Of a stretch of DNA of 64,000 bases, positions 21,701-36,400 are shown piece after piece. The DNA comes from Macquaria australasica (lineage: Eukaryota > Chordata > Actinopteri > Centrarchiformes > Percichthyidae): the NCBI GenBank assembly GCA_005408345.1, contig SEMN01001271.1, positions 1 through 64,000 of the forward strand, given 5' to 3'. Numbering within the stretch: position 1 is the first letter of the stretch; every line of letters starts with the position of its first letter. The notes beneath the pieces are model-generated. The model was given only the letters and a program-made list of their open reading frames with translations, was not told the origin of the DNA and made no database searches. The translations under genes and the position numbers were made by a program.

Positions 21701-24372
21701 GTGAATAAATGCTTATTCTGATTTTGATGCCAGCAACACCTTTCAAAAAAGTTGGGACAGGGGGCAACAAAAGACTAGGAAAGTTGTGGAATGCTCAAAC
21801 AACACCTGTTTGGAACATTCAGGGAAACAGGTTAATTGGTAACAGGTGATAGTATCATGATTGGGTATAAAAGGAGCATCCCCGAAAGGCTCAGTCGTTC
21901 ACAAGCAAAGATGGGGAGAGGTTCACCACTTTGTGAAAAACTGCGTGGGCAAATGGTCCAACAGTTTAAGAAGAACGTTTCTCAACGCACAATTGCAAGG
22001 AATTTAGGGATTTCACCATCTACAGTCTATAATATCATTAAAAGATTCAGAGAATCCGAAGAAATCTCTGCGCGTGAGGGGCAAGGTCGAAAACCAACAT
22101 TGAATGCCTGTGACCTTCGATCCCTCAGGCTGCACCGCATTAAAAACCGACATGATTCTGTAATGGATATTACTACATGGGCTCAGGAACACTTCGGAAA
22201 ACCATTGTCAGTAAACACAGTTCGTCACTGCATCTACAAATACAAGTTAAGACTCTACCATGCAAAACGAAAGCCATATATCAACAACATCCAGAAACGC
22301 CGCCGACTTCTCTGGGCCTGAGCTCATCTGAGATGGACTGACACAAGTGGAAAAGTGTACTGTGGTCTGACGAGTCCAAATTTCAAATTGTTTTTGGAAA
22401 TCATGGACGTCGTGTCCTCCGGGCTAAACAGGAAAAGGACCATCCAGATTGTTACCAACGCAGAGTTCAAAAGCCAGCATCTGTGATGGTATGGGGGTGT
22501 GTTAGTGCCCATGGCATGGGTAACTTGCACATCTGTGAAGGCACCATTAATGCTGAAAGAGAAACATATGCTGCCATCCAGACGATGTCTTTTTCAGGGA
22601 CGTCCCTGCTTATTTCAGCAAGACAATGCCAAGCCACATTCTGCACGTGTTACAACAGCGTGGCTTCGTAGTGAAAGAGTGCGGGTACTAGACTGGCCTG
22701 CTTGCAGTCCAGACCTGTCTCCCATTGAAAATGTGTGGCGCATTATGAAGCGCAAAATACGACAACGGAGACCCCGGACTGTTGAGCAATTGAAGTCATA
22801 TATCAAGCAAGAATGGGAAAGAATTTCACTTTCAAAACTTGAACAATTAGTGTCCTCAGTTCCCAAACGCTTACTGAGTGTTGTTAAAAGAAAAGGCGAT
22901 GTAACACAGTGGTTCTGTCCCAACTTTTTTGGAATGTGTTGCAGGCATCAAATTCAGAATGAGTGTATATTTACAAAAAATAATAAAGTTTATCAGTTTG
23001 AACATTAAATATCTTGTCTTTGTACTGTATTCAATTGAATATAGGTCGAAAAGGATTTGCAAATCATTGCATTCTGTTTTAATTAAATTTTACAGTGTCC
23101 CAACTTTTTTGGAATCGGGGTTGTATATGCTGGGAATCATAACTGCTCACTGACAGCTTTTCTTCCATAAACTCTGAGTTTCTGTCTCCTCCCCTCCTGT
23201 TGAGCCTGAAGGAGCTGTCTGACACAATGTTTCAATTCGTCATTTATATAGTCAATGTCAAAGCAAATATCAGAGCGCATTCATTTGCAGAAATGTATGT
23301 CTTTAGAAACACTGAAGTCCTGGGTTGGATATTAGTTCGTTACCCAAGGACTATCATCATCTTTTATGATCAGTCATCAGTGTAAGGACAGAGACAGCAA
23401 TCTCTTAAAATATTACACATTGTGGATTCATCCTCAGCTCAGAATAAAATCTATACATTGTTCTTTATAACACTGACTCTGTGGACACATAAGACACTGA
23501 TCAATGAATAATCATTTTTAATTTTGTGATTGTTTGCACTGATGGAACATACATAGTTAGCATATCATGTTGCAGATTATGTGAGGATGATTGTGGTAAA
23601 AAACTTAAAACTGGACTAAATGTAGCCTAGGCCTAGTTCAAAAGTGAGTTTTTTAATATAGGCTGCAGAAAGTCTTAATGTGTTGTAACAGCATTTCAGT
23701 CACTATGTGTGAATTTACACACACTGAAATATGGTTATTAAATGCTGTTGAGCAAAAGTTTTAAATGTAAAATGACGCCTTTTCAACTGCAAACTATCAA
23801 AATCATTATTACTTGTTTGGAGTTGGTTTCCTGGTTTACAGTCATAGGTCCATAACCTAAACTATTTGTTTGATCTATATTTTCATCTTCAGTTGCTGCT
23901 ACCTGTCACAGCTGTTACAGCTGAATAAATACTTCCAGCACTTTATCATTCGTTAAGGAAATTCAAGTCTGGTAAATGATAGATAAGTGGACTATAGTTA
24001 GCGTTAATTTATTGACTCTTTTCTTCACTCCTGTTGTTTAAGATTTATGTCATGGTCCGCATTGGCACACATTAATATTTCTATCTCCACTGGATTAAAA
24101 TGGAGGTTCTGCTCTTTATTTACCTGTTGCTATGGTGAATCATAGATTTCCTACAGAGCAAGATTAATTGTTGTTTTTGAAACATAGTATCAACTCGGGT
24201 AGGGATACTATGACTGTGCTGAGGACCCTGCTAGCATGTTTTCTTTTTTTAAGCACTAACCATGTCCCTTGCTCAGGGTTTGAGTTATAATCTGAGCTTC
24301 GTGGGGGTCTCTAAAATAACTAATGTTAGGGGCAGAGGTAAATACATAAATAGCAGCCTAAAGGGTGCGCTT

Positions 24373-24410
<38 letters not shown>

Positions 24411-27400
24411 CAAGAGAGAGAGTGAGAGAGAGGGAATGTTTTTTGCAGCATTATCAATGCCGAGATGCTGGCCTTCCTTTTGGAACACAATGTCCTGAGT
24501 AAAGGGCAAATTGGCTTTTTACCAAATCACAGCTCACTCACGTTTACACTCTACACACAACTGGCAACAAAACTACAGATCTCTTCACTCAAGGGAGAGG
24601 CGTCTTTTAGGGCAACACCTTCTCTCCAACTCTATTTAACATCTACATTAATGACTTAGCAGTACTGCTGGAGCAATCCAGAACCCCTGGTCTTACCCTT
24701 AACAATAAGGAAGTTAAATTCCTGCTCTATGCTGATGACCTGGTGTTCCTGTCATCCACACAACAAGGACTACAGCAGCACCTGGACCTCCTGGAGGAGT
24801 ACTGTCAGAACTGGGCCCTGACAGTCAACTTTAACAAATCTAAAATCATGATCTTCCGAAAGAAGATCTCAAGAATACAAATATCAGTTCAAATTAGGAA
24901 ACACCCATCTATATTACACCCTATACTATGATTACCGGGGGCTCAAAATCAGTTAAATGGCAGTGAATGCACTGAAACAAAAAGCATATAGAGCATTGTA
25001 TGCAATTAAAAGACAATTTTACAAAATACACATACCAATTACAATTTGTGCTAAAATATTTGACAGTGTAATCCAACCAATCATCCTTTATGGTAGTGAA
25101 ATTTGGGGTCCACTGAGTCATCAGGACTACACTTGATGGGACAAGCATCCCATATAGGCCCTGTATGCAAAATACTGTAGGTCCATATTAAACATCCAAA
25201 GAAAACCAACCAATGCTTGCAGGGCAGAATTAGGCCATTACTCATTGATTATTAACACTAAAAAAAGAACACTTAAATTTTGGTTACATCTCAAACTGAG
25301 CCCCCAAGACACACTGAGATTTCAGGCACTACAAACCCAAGAAATGAACCCCAAAAACTCACTTCTGTCAGATGGTCCTGAGACGTACTGATCAAATAAC
25401 ACCCAACACTACCTCAGACCAGCACTGCTTTCCAACCACTGATCAGAGTAAACCAAATTATTAAATCAACAAAAGATGCCTATCTGGAACACTGGACCAA
25501 TCAAACCAAAATTCAAAACAAACTTAATTGCTATCGGGCCTTAAACCATGAATGCAGATTGGCAGAGTATCTCTTTACTGTCAGAGATCCAAAGCAGAGA
25601 CATATCCTGACCAAATACAGACTCAGTGACCACAGTCTAGCCATAGAGAGAGGACGACACAAGAAGTCCTGGTTACAGATTCAGTTTTATTTTTATTTAG
25701 ATTGTATTAGAAGAAGGACCTGCAGCAGACTGAGCTGCACAATATGTGACTGCATGTCACAAACTGAGGGACACATAATAAAAGATCATTGAATATGCCA
25801 AATAAGTATCTTGATATAGGCTATCACACACACACACACACACACACATCAGCCCACTGCTTGCAACAATTGTCAATTGTAAGTACACAGCAAAAACTAA
25901 AAGTGCCTCGAATATCCAATAGGGTACCCAAGGAACTTAAAAATAAGTTTGAGGTGCTTCAAGAAACCCTTTACATATGATGAGGTTACTCAAATATCCA
26001 ACTGGGTACTCAAAGAACTTAAAATTACATTGAAGGTGCTTCGAGTAACCTTTCCATAAGATGAGGTTCCTGGAAGAACCCTCGACAACCTATAAGCTCC
26101 TGCAGGAACCTCTGACCACCACAGTTGGTTCCAGCAAGCACTTTTCTTCAGCTCACAGCTTCTGGAGGAACTCTTTATAATTTGAGTGAGTCCTCGAGCA
26201 CCGTGGAGGGTTCCAAGAAGAACCCTGTGCCTAAAAGTGTTCTTTTAAGAACCCTGGACTTTTCTAGGGTTACCCAATGACCCCTTTTACTTAAGAAAGT
26301 TCCTAGAAGAACTGATGTTTCTATGACCAATATTCATAACTACAAGAATGGTTAGTGATTTGATTCATATATGTATATACACAGGGTTCAATGTTAACAT
26401 TTTTTGCCATTGGGCCAGTGGGTCTGAAACTAACCAGCCCCAGCACAATTGTTACTGGCCCAACCTCCAAAAGATGTAATTATCAGTATTATTATCAGTT
26501 ATTATTAACCCATTTCATTTGGAATATTGAAAATTTGCATGTCTCATGTTTGAGTTCTGATGCACAATGGGGTGGCTTATTATCACAAGGCTTATGTTTG
26601 AACTTGTATAAAGTCTAGTTCCATTTAATGGATATTAGAGTATATGTATATGGAACATATAAGACTGTTTAATGGTGCAGTGTGTTTTTTTCCTTGGAGG
26701 GAAGTGTGTGGGTTTGTTAAATGTTACCTTTTCTGAAATAAATGCTTTGAAACGAGTCATTCATAAAGTCGTCACTAGGCGTCACTATCACAATGGGCAG
26801 CAGGTCTGTGAACTGGACATCACATAGTAGGCTAAATAAATAAGTAAATAAATAACCCATGCCTTATATTAAAATCAACCCTACAGGCTTTGCAAAAAGC
26901 ACGGCCACTATCCTGGTGACTAGCAGATATAATTGGAAACTGTTCAGTCCAACACTGCTTACATTTGCGTAATGTGTAGACCTACACAAAGCTAGTCTGC
27001 AGTTGTTTGTGTCGCTTGGCAACAATACAGTCACTTGAATTCTGACGGAACTATTTATGTTGGCGGAGCTGATATGAGTAACATCATGAAGACAACATTT
27101 TTTCTTTGTGGATTTTCACAGTAGTTTATTATGGAAGTCAAGAACGGCTATGGTTGCAGTTATTTTTTAATTCCATTAGACTATTTCGTTATCTTGAGAA
27201 AACCAAAGGGTGATTTCTCTAAATTATTGCCATCTATTAGTTACTTTCATAAAGTTAATGTGTAAAAACATTCTGAATTTAATTTTATTAAATGCCCCCC
27301 CCCCTCCCCAACAAACTGCACGGGACCCCAAACCAACAATGGTGATAACTGGAAACCCGTTTGGAGAATGCAGCATTGCTGTCCATCTCGATGGCGAGGA

Positions 27401-30400
27401 CCTGCTTGCAGAACAACCTACCGACATCACCATGGCTATGGGCATAATTATGGGTGTCTACTTCCTTTTCAGCCTTAAATATGCAAAACACACAAAGGGT
27501 ACCTTACTGTTCCTTAAGACATTGTTGGGCATTCAGGAGGGTAGCATCAAGCTCCCTACATCTGTTCTACGACTGTTAAAAAGTCCCATCTAAAGTGAGT
27601 GGTGATATTGGCACGTTCTTAAAGGAAAACTCCAGTATTTTTTAACCTGGACCCTGTTTTTACAATTTTTGGGGTCTAAATGACTAATACTTGCCAAAAG
27701 TTTTGGAATTGGTCCAGTAGATCACCTCAGCCGGCAACCGCGAACAGGCTGCATTGGCTGCAACGTAATCCTTGTGGGCAATTGTGCCCGGGAAAAGTCC
27801 GTCCACTAAAAGTGCTTGTTTTTGCCACTGACTGGTTCAGACTGTTATTCGAAGTGTCTGACAACATTATGGATCCAAAACTCAAGGGGGGAATGCAATT
27901 CCACGCTTTTTGATATAACATGAAAGTAGGTGTTATTTTTTTATGCTGCTGGCCGTGGGTGTGCAGTAGTCTATCCTATTAGTGGGAGGATGCATCGGTT
28001 TTTGCAAGTCGTAAATCCTAAATACAAATCAAGGAGTCAATACAGAGTCTAGTAGAGTAGTAGACCACAACCAGTGCAAGGGCCCACAAATTATACAGTG
28101 CATGTAAATTAAATGTTGTTCAACAATTGTCATATCAAGGTATCATTAAATTATTTAATTTAAATATGAAAATGCATGACGGCGTACACCACATAACACA
28201 ATAGCCAAACGCCATCGTCTTACCATTACGCAGACAAAATAGACCAAAGTGGTCTGTTTTCAGCAGGCTGCAGTCGCGCTCCTGGAACCCATGATGCTGA
28301 AATCCGATTCTTTCTTTATCCAAGATTGTTCGAATGGGAGGGGGTCAAATTTGTCAATAAGAGGCCTATTTAGGTCCATGAACAACAACGTGGTAAGGCT
28401 CCTGGCTCGCAGCCGGCTCCTGGTCTTACAGTCAGTGTCATTGCATGCAGAAAAGCCCCTCTGCAGAGGTCGAAGGAACAGTGTTGCTTGCCACCATAAG
28501 TCTTGTCAAGGCTTTACCCTGATTTTCCTTGCCTTGTAATTTCCAGTCTCTGAACTCACTGACAGCTTCACTGACAGACTCTCTGAGAAGTTTAGCAAAC
28601 TTCCCCACCTCACGCTCTCCAAAAAGAACAAGTTCTGTCCTCTCTTTCAGCCAGAAGTGCTGATCCATAAGCTTCAACATAGTTACCAGCTCACTATTGG
28701 GGAGTTGGTGATTGACTGGTAAAACGGGGTCTTCATTCTTATAGGTTGAGTTTCGGTGAGATCAACCCCTTTGAACTGGCCTCTGGCCGCTTTGACTTTC
28801 AATTCTGTTTTCCCCCTTGGTCCTTCATGGCAGAGAGCACCTCAATCGTTTGGTGGATGTGGCGGCTTGCATCAACCAGTGATGTGTCGCATTTCTGTAA
28901 TTTCAGGGAGAGACTTTGTAGTTCACGTAATATGTCCTTCATTGTTGCTAAATCAGCAAGGAATCTTTACTAGCAGATTGAAAGTGATGTGCTAACACTG
29001 GGAAATCCTTCAGCACAGCTTTGGCAGTACTGAAACTGCTGGACACCCATCTTAATGTAAACACTTGTCCGATTTTTAGAATCTGCACGTTCAGTTCCAT
29101 AGCCCCTACCTCTAACTCCCTTGTGTTTTTCAAGGTAAAGAGAACAGAGTTTCAAGAGGAAAAACTCAAAATGATTACAGCCTGTGACCACCTTCAAGGA
29201 GTCATTAACCGCTAATTCTAAACGATGCGCGAGACAAAGAACTGACTGAAGTCGAGGCAAATCCTGTTTCAGTCAAGCTATGAGTCCAGATTGTCTCCCG
29301 GTTAGAACGACAGCCCTGTCTGTGTCTATGCTAATTAGGTTTTTTTGAAGAAACTCCTGCTGCCCAAAGGCTGTTAGTTGCATTACACAGCGATTCTGAA
29401 TCTGTGCCCTGGTCCAGTTCAACAATGTCAAATAACACATTGTCAACATCTCCATTCCCAGTGACATCACACTTGACATATAATCATGTATGCGCGTCCA
29501 TGAATTATGCTTTCATCTAGTGTTATGCTAACACATAATGTTTTTTTGCAATGTGCTCTACAATCTGGGCACATGAATGATCGAATCAGTGAGCATGCCG
29601 ACTGTGGCACCACTCATCTCATTAAGTTTCATAATGGGATTCAATTTTGTATAAGGCAACTTTCTTTAGCGACAGTATAGGCTGTCCTGAACAAAGTAGC
29701 TGTCTCCTTAAACATACTGGAGTTCTGCAACTTTCTTTGGAAGCACTTCTTTTTATTTGTAGAAGCAAAGCTAGGACTTGCGGTTAGGGTGCGGCGTTGA
29801 TCAGATGTAGTTCAGACATCGCTCTGCTCTAATTTTGTGAAACTCTTTAAAAAGCGGGAGATAAAAAATAAAACGGATTTTACTCATCATAACGGTGTAA
29901 CCAATGCTGGGATGCAGGAAAATGACTAAAAAGGACACTGAAACAACTTCAAGGAGAATCGCCACCTCCAACACAACAGCTAACTTTCGCCATGGATGAC
30001 GAGGAGAGAGATGACCCATCGTTGGATAAATCCTCAGGTGAAATTCTGAGTGCAATCCACAATTTAAAGAATGATCTGAAGGAAGACATTGCATCAAAAT
30101 TTGATACGGTGATAGTCAATACAATCTATCCAAGGCAAACTAAAACACTATTCTGGCCGGTTAACGGAGGCTGAGGAGCGCCTTGGAGCGGTGGAAGACA
30201 ATGCCTCGGCGCTGAATAAAACAACCAAACAGCTGAGACAACAGGTTGAGAGTTTGACGGCAAAAATGGAGGATCTAGAAAACCGCAGCCGCAGATCTAA
30301 TGTTCGCCTGGTAGGCTTACCTGAAAACGCTGAAGGGAAAGATGCACGTGCCTTTCTGGAAAAATGGATCCCCGGGTGCTGAGTCATTTCCAGCGCCGAT

Positions 30401-33400
30401 CGTTATTGAAAGAGCCCACAGAGTTCCAACTGGCTTGAGATCGAACCCAAACGAGGGAAACTCTCGCCTCTTCACTTCTCCTACAGATGTACACGCATTC
30501 CTGAACAATATTCAGGAGAAGGTCAGAGATGGAACAAATCCTTGAAAACTTCCGGTGAGATTACCATGAAGATATGACTAACATATTGGACAAGCTTCAG
30601 TGTCTATAGCCTTCTTTAGGCTACAAAGAACTACTGTAAATATTGCCAAAATCTGCTTTTTACAGCATTTACTGTCAAGGTTAAAAGTTTTGTCTTTGCA
30701 CTCACAATTTATGTAGGATTGTTAGCCTATACAGTTAAAGTTGGTTATTTTATTTGTGTGTTACTACACTGTTAGAAGTACTTTTGTATTTTTTTCTTTT
30801 GGTTATTCTGTTAAGGATACGTTTTGTCTTCATACTGTAAAATAAAGATAAAGATCACATTTTTACTTTATAAAACTAAATATAAATAATCCTCATATAA
30901 AGACAGTTTTAAACCAGTCAGCTAAACACAGAGCGACACATGATAGGGACTTGTTTGGTAGACATTTAATATGTTCCTCAGTTTTGTGGACCAGATGGCT
31001 CCATGACTAGAGTCTTTACGGGGGAAAGGGTAGCTCATCCTTTGAGCAAAGGGGGGCGTGAGGTTCGTTTGGGGAACTTGGGATGTTTGGTTCAACCTTT
31101 TCTATGTTATGATGTGTTTATTTTTTGTTTATATAACAGTTTGCAGAAGGGGTCTTGTTGAGCAGTCAAATAGGCAGTACTTTTATCAAGTGTATAGGGT
31201 TTTCTTTTTTCTCTCCAATAGTGTTTTATTGTTGTGTAGATAACGGAATATGACATCCAATACAGAATTTAAAATAACATCTTGGAACGTACGTGGGCTG
31301 AATAACTTATCCAAACTAAAGCAAGTTTTAAATAGAGCTAAGCGACTGAATTCTAAAATACTGCTATTACAGGAATCACATTTACCAGAATGTGATATTC
31401 CAGAGGTCCAGAAAAGGTCGAGAAAAGATGGAATGGCCAGGTCATTGCAGCTTCCTACTCTTCCCATGCTTGAGGGGTGTTACATAAATCCATTCCTCTG
31501 AATATAATTAAGACAATTACTGACCCAAGAGGCAGATACTCAGATACTTATTCACGGCACCCTTCTTACAGACACTTTGAATATTGTCAATATATATTGT
31601 CCTAATGAGGATATTCCCTTATTTTTCAAAAATGTTTTCTTTTTTTTAACTCTATCCTCCCTCCCAGGTCATTATATCATAGGGGGAGAATTCAGTTGTG
31701 CACTGGAGCCCAGCATAGACAAATCAAAAGGATTAGATACGTCTCACACCCAGACAAGAAAGACTCTTAAACAACTGATCCAGGATTTTAATCTGTGTGA
31801 GGTTTGGAGGTCATTTAAACCAGTATCTAGAGAATATTCTTGTTATTCTGCCACTCACCAATCCCACTCGCGTATTGATTATTTCTTGGTTTCCATGGGT
31901 CTGATGTCAAGAATTACAAGTTGCTGGTATGACAGTATGGTAATTTCTGATCATTCACCAATTTCTTTATTGTTTAACAACTCTCAACTTATCATGAATC
32001 CGCCCAGGTGGCAATTTCAGTCCAGATGGCTATGGGATAGAAAATTTATAGAATTTGTAGGAACACATATTGACCTCTATTTCAATACAAATACTAATGA
32101 GACATCTCCAACTATACAATGGGAGGCATTTAAGGCATACATCAGGGGCATGATTATTAGCTATACTAGCTCGCAGAGCAAGGCCTTTATAATGTTAGAA
32201 GGGTGCTAAAGAATAGTTGTGTGCTTTCTCTCCTCTCTCTCTCTCCTTCTGTTGCTTTCTGCAGGTATTTCTGCCTCCAGAGCTGTAGAGTCTGGATCTA
32301 TGGTTGCGGCCACCTGCTGCCCCCGTGCTCCTGCTCTGCACCCGCTGCTGCTATTACTGTTATTGCTCTTATTATTAGTATTGCTATTAAAATATTGCTC
32401 TTAGTATTATTTCTGTTGGTTTTAACATCAATACCATTACCACAACTATTGCTTTACATCCCTATGTGGAACTGTACTGTGCTGCTGTATGTTCTCTTTC
32501 CTCCTGTTCTCTCTCTCCCGCTCCCCCCTCCCCCTTCAACCCAACCGGTCGAGGCAGATGACCGCCCACCTAGAGCCTGGTTCTGCTCGAGGTTTCTACC
32601 TGTTAAAAGGGAGTTTTTCCTTGCCACTGTCGCATAGTGCTTGCTCATGGTGGGAATTGTTGGGTCTCTGTAAATATAAAGAGTCGGTCTAGACCTGCTC
32701 TACTCGAAAAAGTGCCGTGAGATGAATTGAATTAAATATCCTTTATGAAAAAAGAGGGTCACCGAACATAGCACTGCTCTCCCTAGATGCGGAGAAGGCC
32801 TTCGACCGAATAGAGTGGAATTATCTGAGGTGCTGGAGAGGTTTGGAATAGGTGAGGGCTTCCTCAAATGGATTAGGACGATATATAAGAACCCAACAGC
32901 TGAGGTAGTGACAAATAATATTACTTCTACACCCTTCTCACTGTTCATATCTACATGTCAGGGTTGCCCCCTCTCCCCATTACTATTTGTGTTAGCAATG
33001 GAGCCATTTGCTATGGCTATTAGAAACTCTCCATCTTTGTCGGGGATCTAAGTGGGTAACTCAGAGCATCAAATATCGCTTTACGCGGATGTTGTCCTTT
33101 TTCTTAATCAAACCTTGAATGTTCTATGCCATCTCTTTTAGACTTTAGATTAAGAGTTTTGGAGAATTTTCAGGCTACAAAATAAATATGAATAAATCAT
33201 CAATACTATATCTAAATGAACAAGAGAGGCAGCAACCTAGAATTCAAACCCCATTTTCATCTCCTAGGGAAGGATTCACCTATTTGGGAATTAAAATTAC
33301 ACCTGAAATTAACGACCTGGTTCCAGCCAACTATAACCCTATTATGGAAACTGTAATAGAATCACTTAACAGATGGACTTTAATGCCAATCTCTTTAATT

Positions 33401-36400
33401 GGTCGTGTTAACATCTTAAAAATGAATATATTACCCAAATTGCTCTATTTGTTTCAGTCAATCCCCCTGCCCCCACCCCAGTCATTTTTTCAAAGATTTA
33501 AGAAAATATTCACCAACTTCTTTTGGAACAATAGACGCTCTAGTGTTGTGTCTCGTCGGATTTGTTAAATGTATTTCATGTCATGTCATGTCCTAGTTTT
33601 AGTTTTATGTTAAGTTAAAGTCACTCACGTCTAGTCTCGTCCTGCACTTCCTGTTTTATTTTGTACTCACCTTTCCCTCTCGTTTCAGACCCTGACTTCC
33701 TCCCTTTGTGTGATTTTCCCGCCGTTGTGATTGTCTACCCTGCCCCTGATTGGTCTCACCTGTTTTCCCCTACCTCATGTATAAATAGTCCTTGTCTCCC
33801 TTTGTCCTGTGCCAGTTGTTCTGTCCGTGAAAAGAAATGAGTCAAGCGTACCAGCAAATTTCCATGTCCCAGGTTTCTGTATCAGTCCATGTTATTTTTT
33901 GATCCTCTTTGTGAGCGTTTTGTTTTGTACTTTTTGCATCCTCTTTGTGAGCGTTTTGTTTTGTACTTTTTTATAACCTCCTTGGGAGCGTTTTTGTTTG
34001 TACTTTGGTATATCCTCCTCGTGAGCGTTTTTTGTTGTGTCTACTTCAGTAAAAGATTTTTGATACACCTTACACGGTCTGAAGAGTCGTGCATTTGAGT
34101 CCACCAGTTTTGTATTGGAGTTTGTGACAGAACGAACTGGCCAAATATGGACTCAGCCGACCCGAAGAGACTCCAGACCGCTCTCTCTGCGCAGGGCACC
34201 ATGCTCCATCAGCACAAGGCTCAGTTAAGCACTATCAGCCATGGAGTGAAAAGCCTCACAGAGTGACAGGTGGAGTTTCAAGCTTCAGTCACCTCCCAAG
34301 TAAACCTCCTGGCAGGGCAGATACACCAAGTCCTGACTCACCTGGGGACTGCTGCATCAGTGACACCACCTGCCGAGAATCCTACTGCTGCTCCGGCCAT
34401 GGATCCTGCTGCACCATCATCTCTGCGTCTGGCCTCCCCGGAAAAGTTTTCGGGAGATTCAGGTGACTGCAGAACTTCCCTAGTCCAGTGTGACCTGCAT
34501 TTCACGCACAACCCGGCCGCTTTTGTGTCAGAGCAGTGGTCTAGGGACTCTAACATCTGCCAGTCACTCGCAGCATTTAAGGATACCATGAGCAAGATAT
34601 TTGATCACACGTCACCTGCCTGAGAAGCCTCTCGGCTCCTTATGCAAATCAAGTAGCACCACCGGCAGGTAATCGATTATGCCATCGAGTTCCGCACTGT
34701 AGCCACAGATAGCAGATGGAACACACCAGCGTTACTAGACACTTTTATGAACGGACTCTCAGAACCCATTAAAGACCATTTAGTGCCTCTAGAGTTACCT
34801 CAGGACCTAGAAGCCATCATAGCCATGTCGATTCGGGTGGACAACCGGCTCCGAGAGAGGGAGAAGGAGCGGCAACGGACGGCAGTTCCTCCTCCCAGTC
34901 GCCGGGGGGTCCCTCCAGGGATTCAACTTCCCTGGAATTCTTCACTTCCCACGTCGTCAGGTTCCGGGAGGACAGCGCCATCGCGTGCATCGGAGGAACC
35001 GATGCAGCCGGGGAGGGCCAAGATCTTTCCAGAGGAGAGACGGCGCCGTCTGCGGGAGGGGTGCTGTTTCTACTGCGGTCAACTGGGCCACCAACTCGCC
35101 CCCTGTCCGGGGGAAAAGAACGAGCTCACCAGCCATGAGGAGGGCGCTGGTGAGCAAGTTTTCACCGACTTCTCCTCCTCGATCATTGACCCAGGTAAAA
35201 CTCCATAAATAACCAGACTATAACTCAGGGGGTGTTAATTGACTCTGGGACCGACGAGAGCTTCATGGACTGGAACCTAGCCAACCAGATCCAAGTTAAG
35301 ATTGTTCCCCTGGACCACCCAGTTAATGCGAGTGCCTTGGATGGACGCTTACTGTTCAAAGTGTCACATTGTACAGAACCCATTCAGATAACGCTAGATG
35401 ACGACCACACAGAAATCATGCAATTTGACTCGGCACAGCATCCACTGATTTTAGGGTTTCTGTGGTTAAAGAAACATAACCCCCTTGGTGCTCAGGCAAG
35501 ATTAAGGGGTGGGGAGAAGAGTGTGCACGATCATGCAAAGTCACTCACATGACACAGACTGATGCTTCTCCGGCCCCAGTGATGACACTAAGCTCAGGCA
35601 ACGACTCTGACTACCCAGACTTGTCCAACATACCCTCACATACGCTACCCGGCGCACCCATCCCCAAGGGGTGTCTCTATTCTATCTCCAGGCCAGAGAG
35701 GGAGGCCATGGACGATTACATCACCTCTTCTCTGAAGGCTGGGATAATCCGTCCGTCCTCCTCTCCAGCTGGTGCAGGATCCTTCTTTATGGGTAAGAAG
35801 GATGGCTCTCTCAGGCCATGCACTGACTATAGCCCCCTAAATGACATCACAGTAAAAAAAAAGTTACCCACTCCCATTAATCTCCTCTGCCTTTGAACTG
35901 CTACAAACGTTAAGGTATACACTAAGCTAGATCTTAGAAATGCTTATCACCTCGTTAGGATCCGAGAAGGAGACGAATGGAAGACGGGTTTTAACACTCC
36001 TAGTGGACATTCTGAATATCTTGTCATGCCTTTTGGACTTTGCAATGCTCCAGCTGTGTTTCAAAATCTGCTGAACAATGTATTGAGAGATTTTCTGAAT
36101 GTGTTTGTGTATCGACAACATTTTGATTTTTTTCACCAGATACCAAGACACGTGTAGGTCATGTCCGGCAAGTGCTCCAGAAGCTGCTAGAGAATCGGCT
36201 TTATGTCAAAGCCGAAAAATGTGACTTTCATACAGTTTCTCTCGTTTCTGGGCTACATCATAACCGCCAACCAGGTACAAATGGACCCATCAAAGGTCAG
36301 TGCTGTGGCCAATTGGCCAACCCCAGACAGTAGAAAGAAGGTACAGCAGTTCCTGGGGTTTGCCAACTTTATAGAAAGTTCATTCGTAACTTCAGTACTG

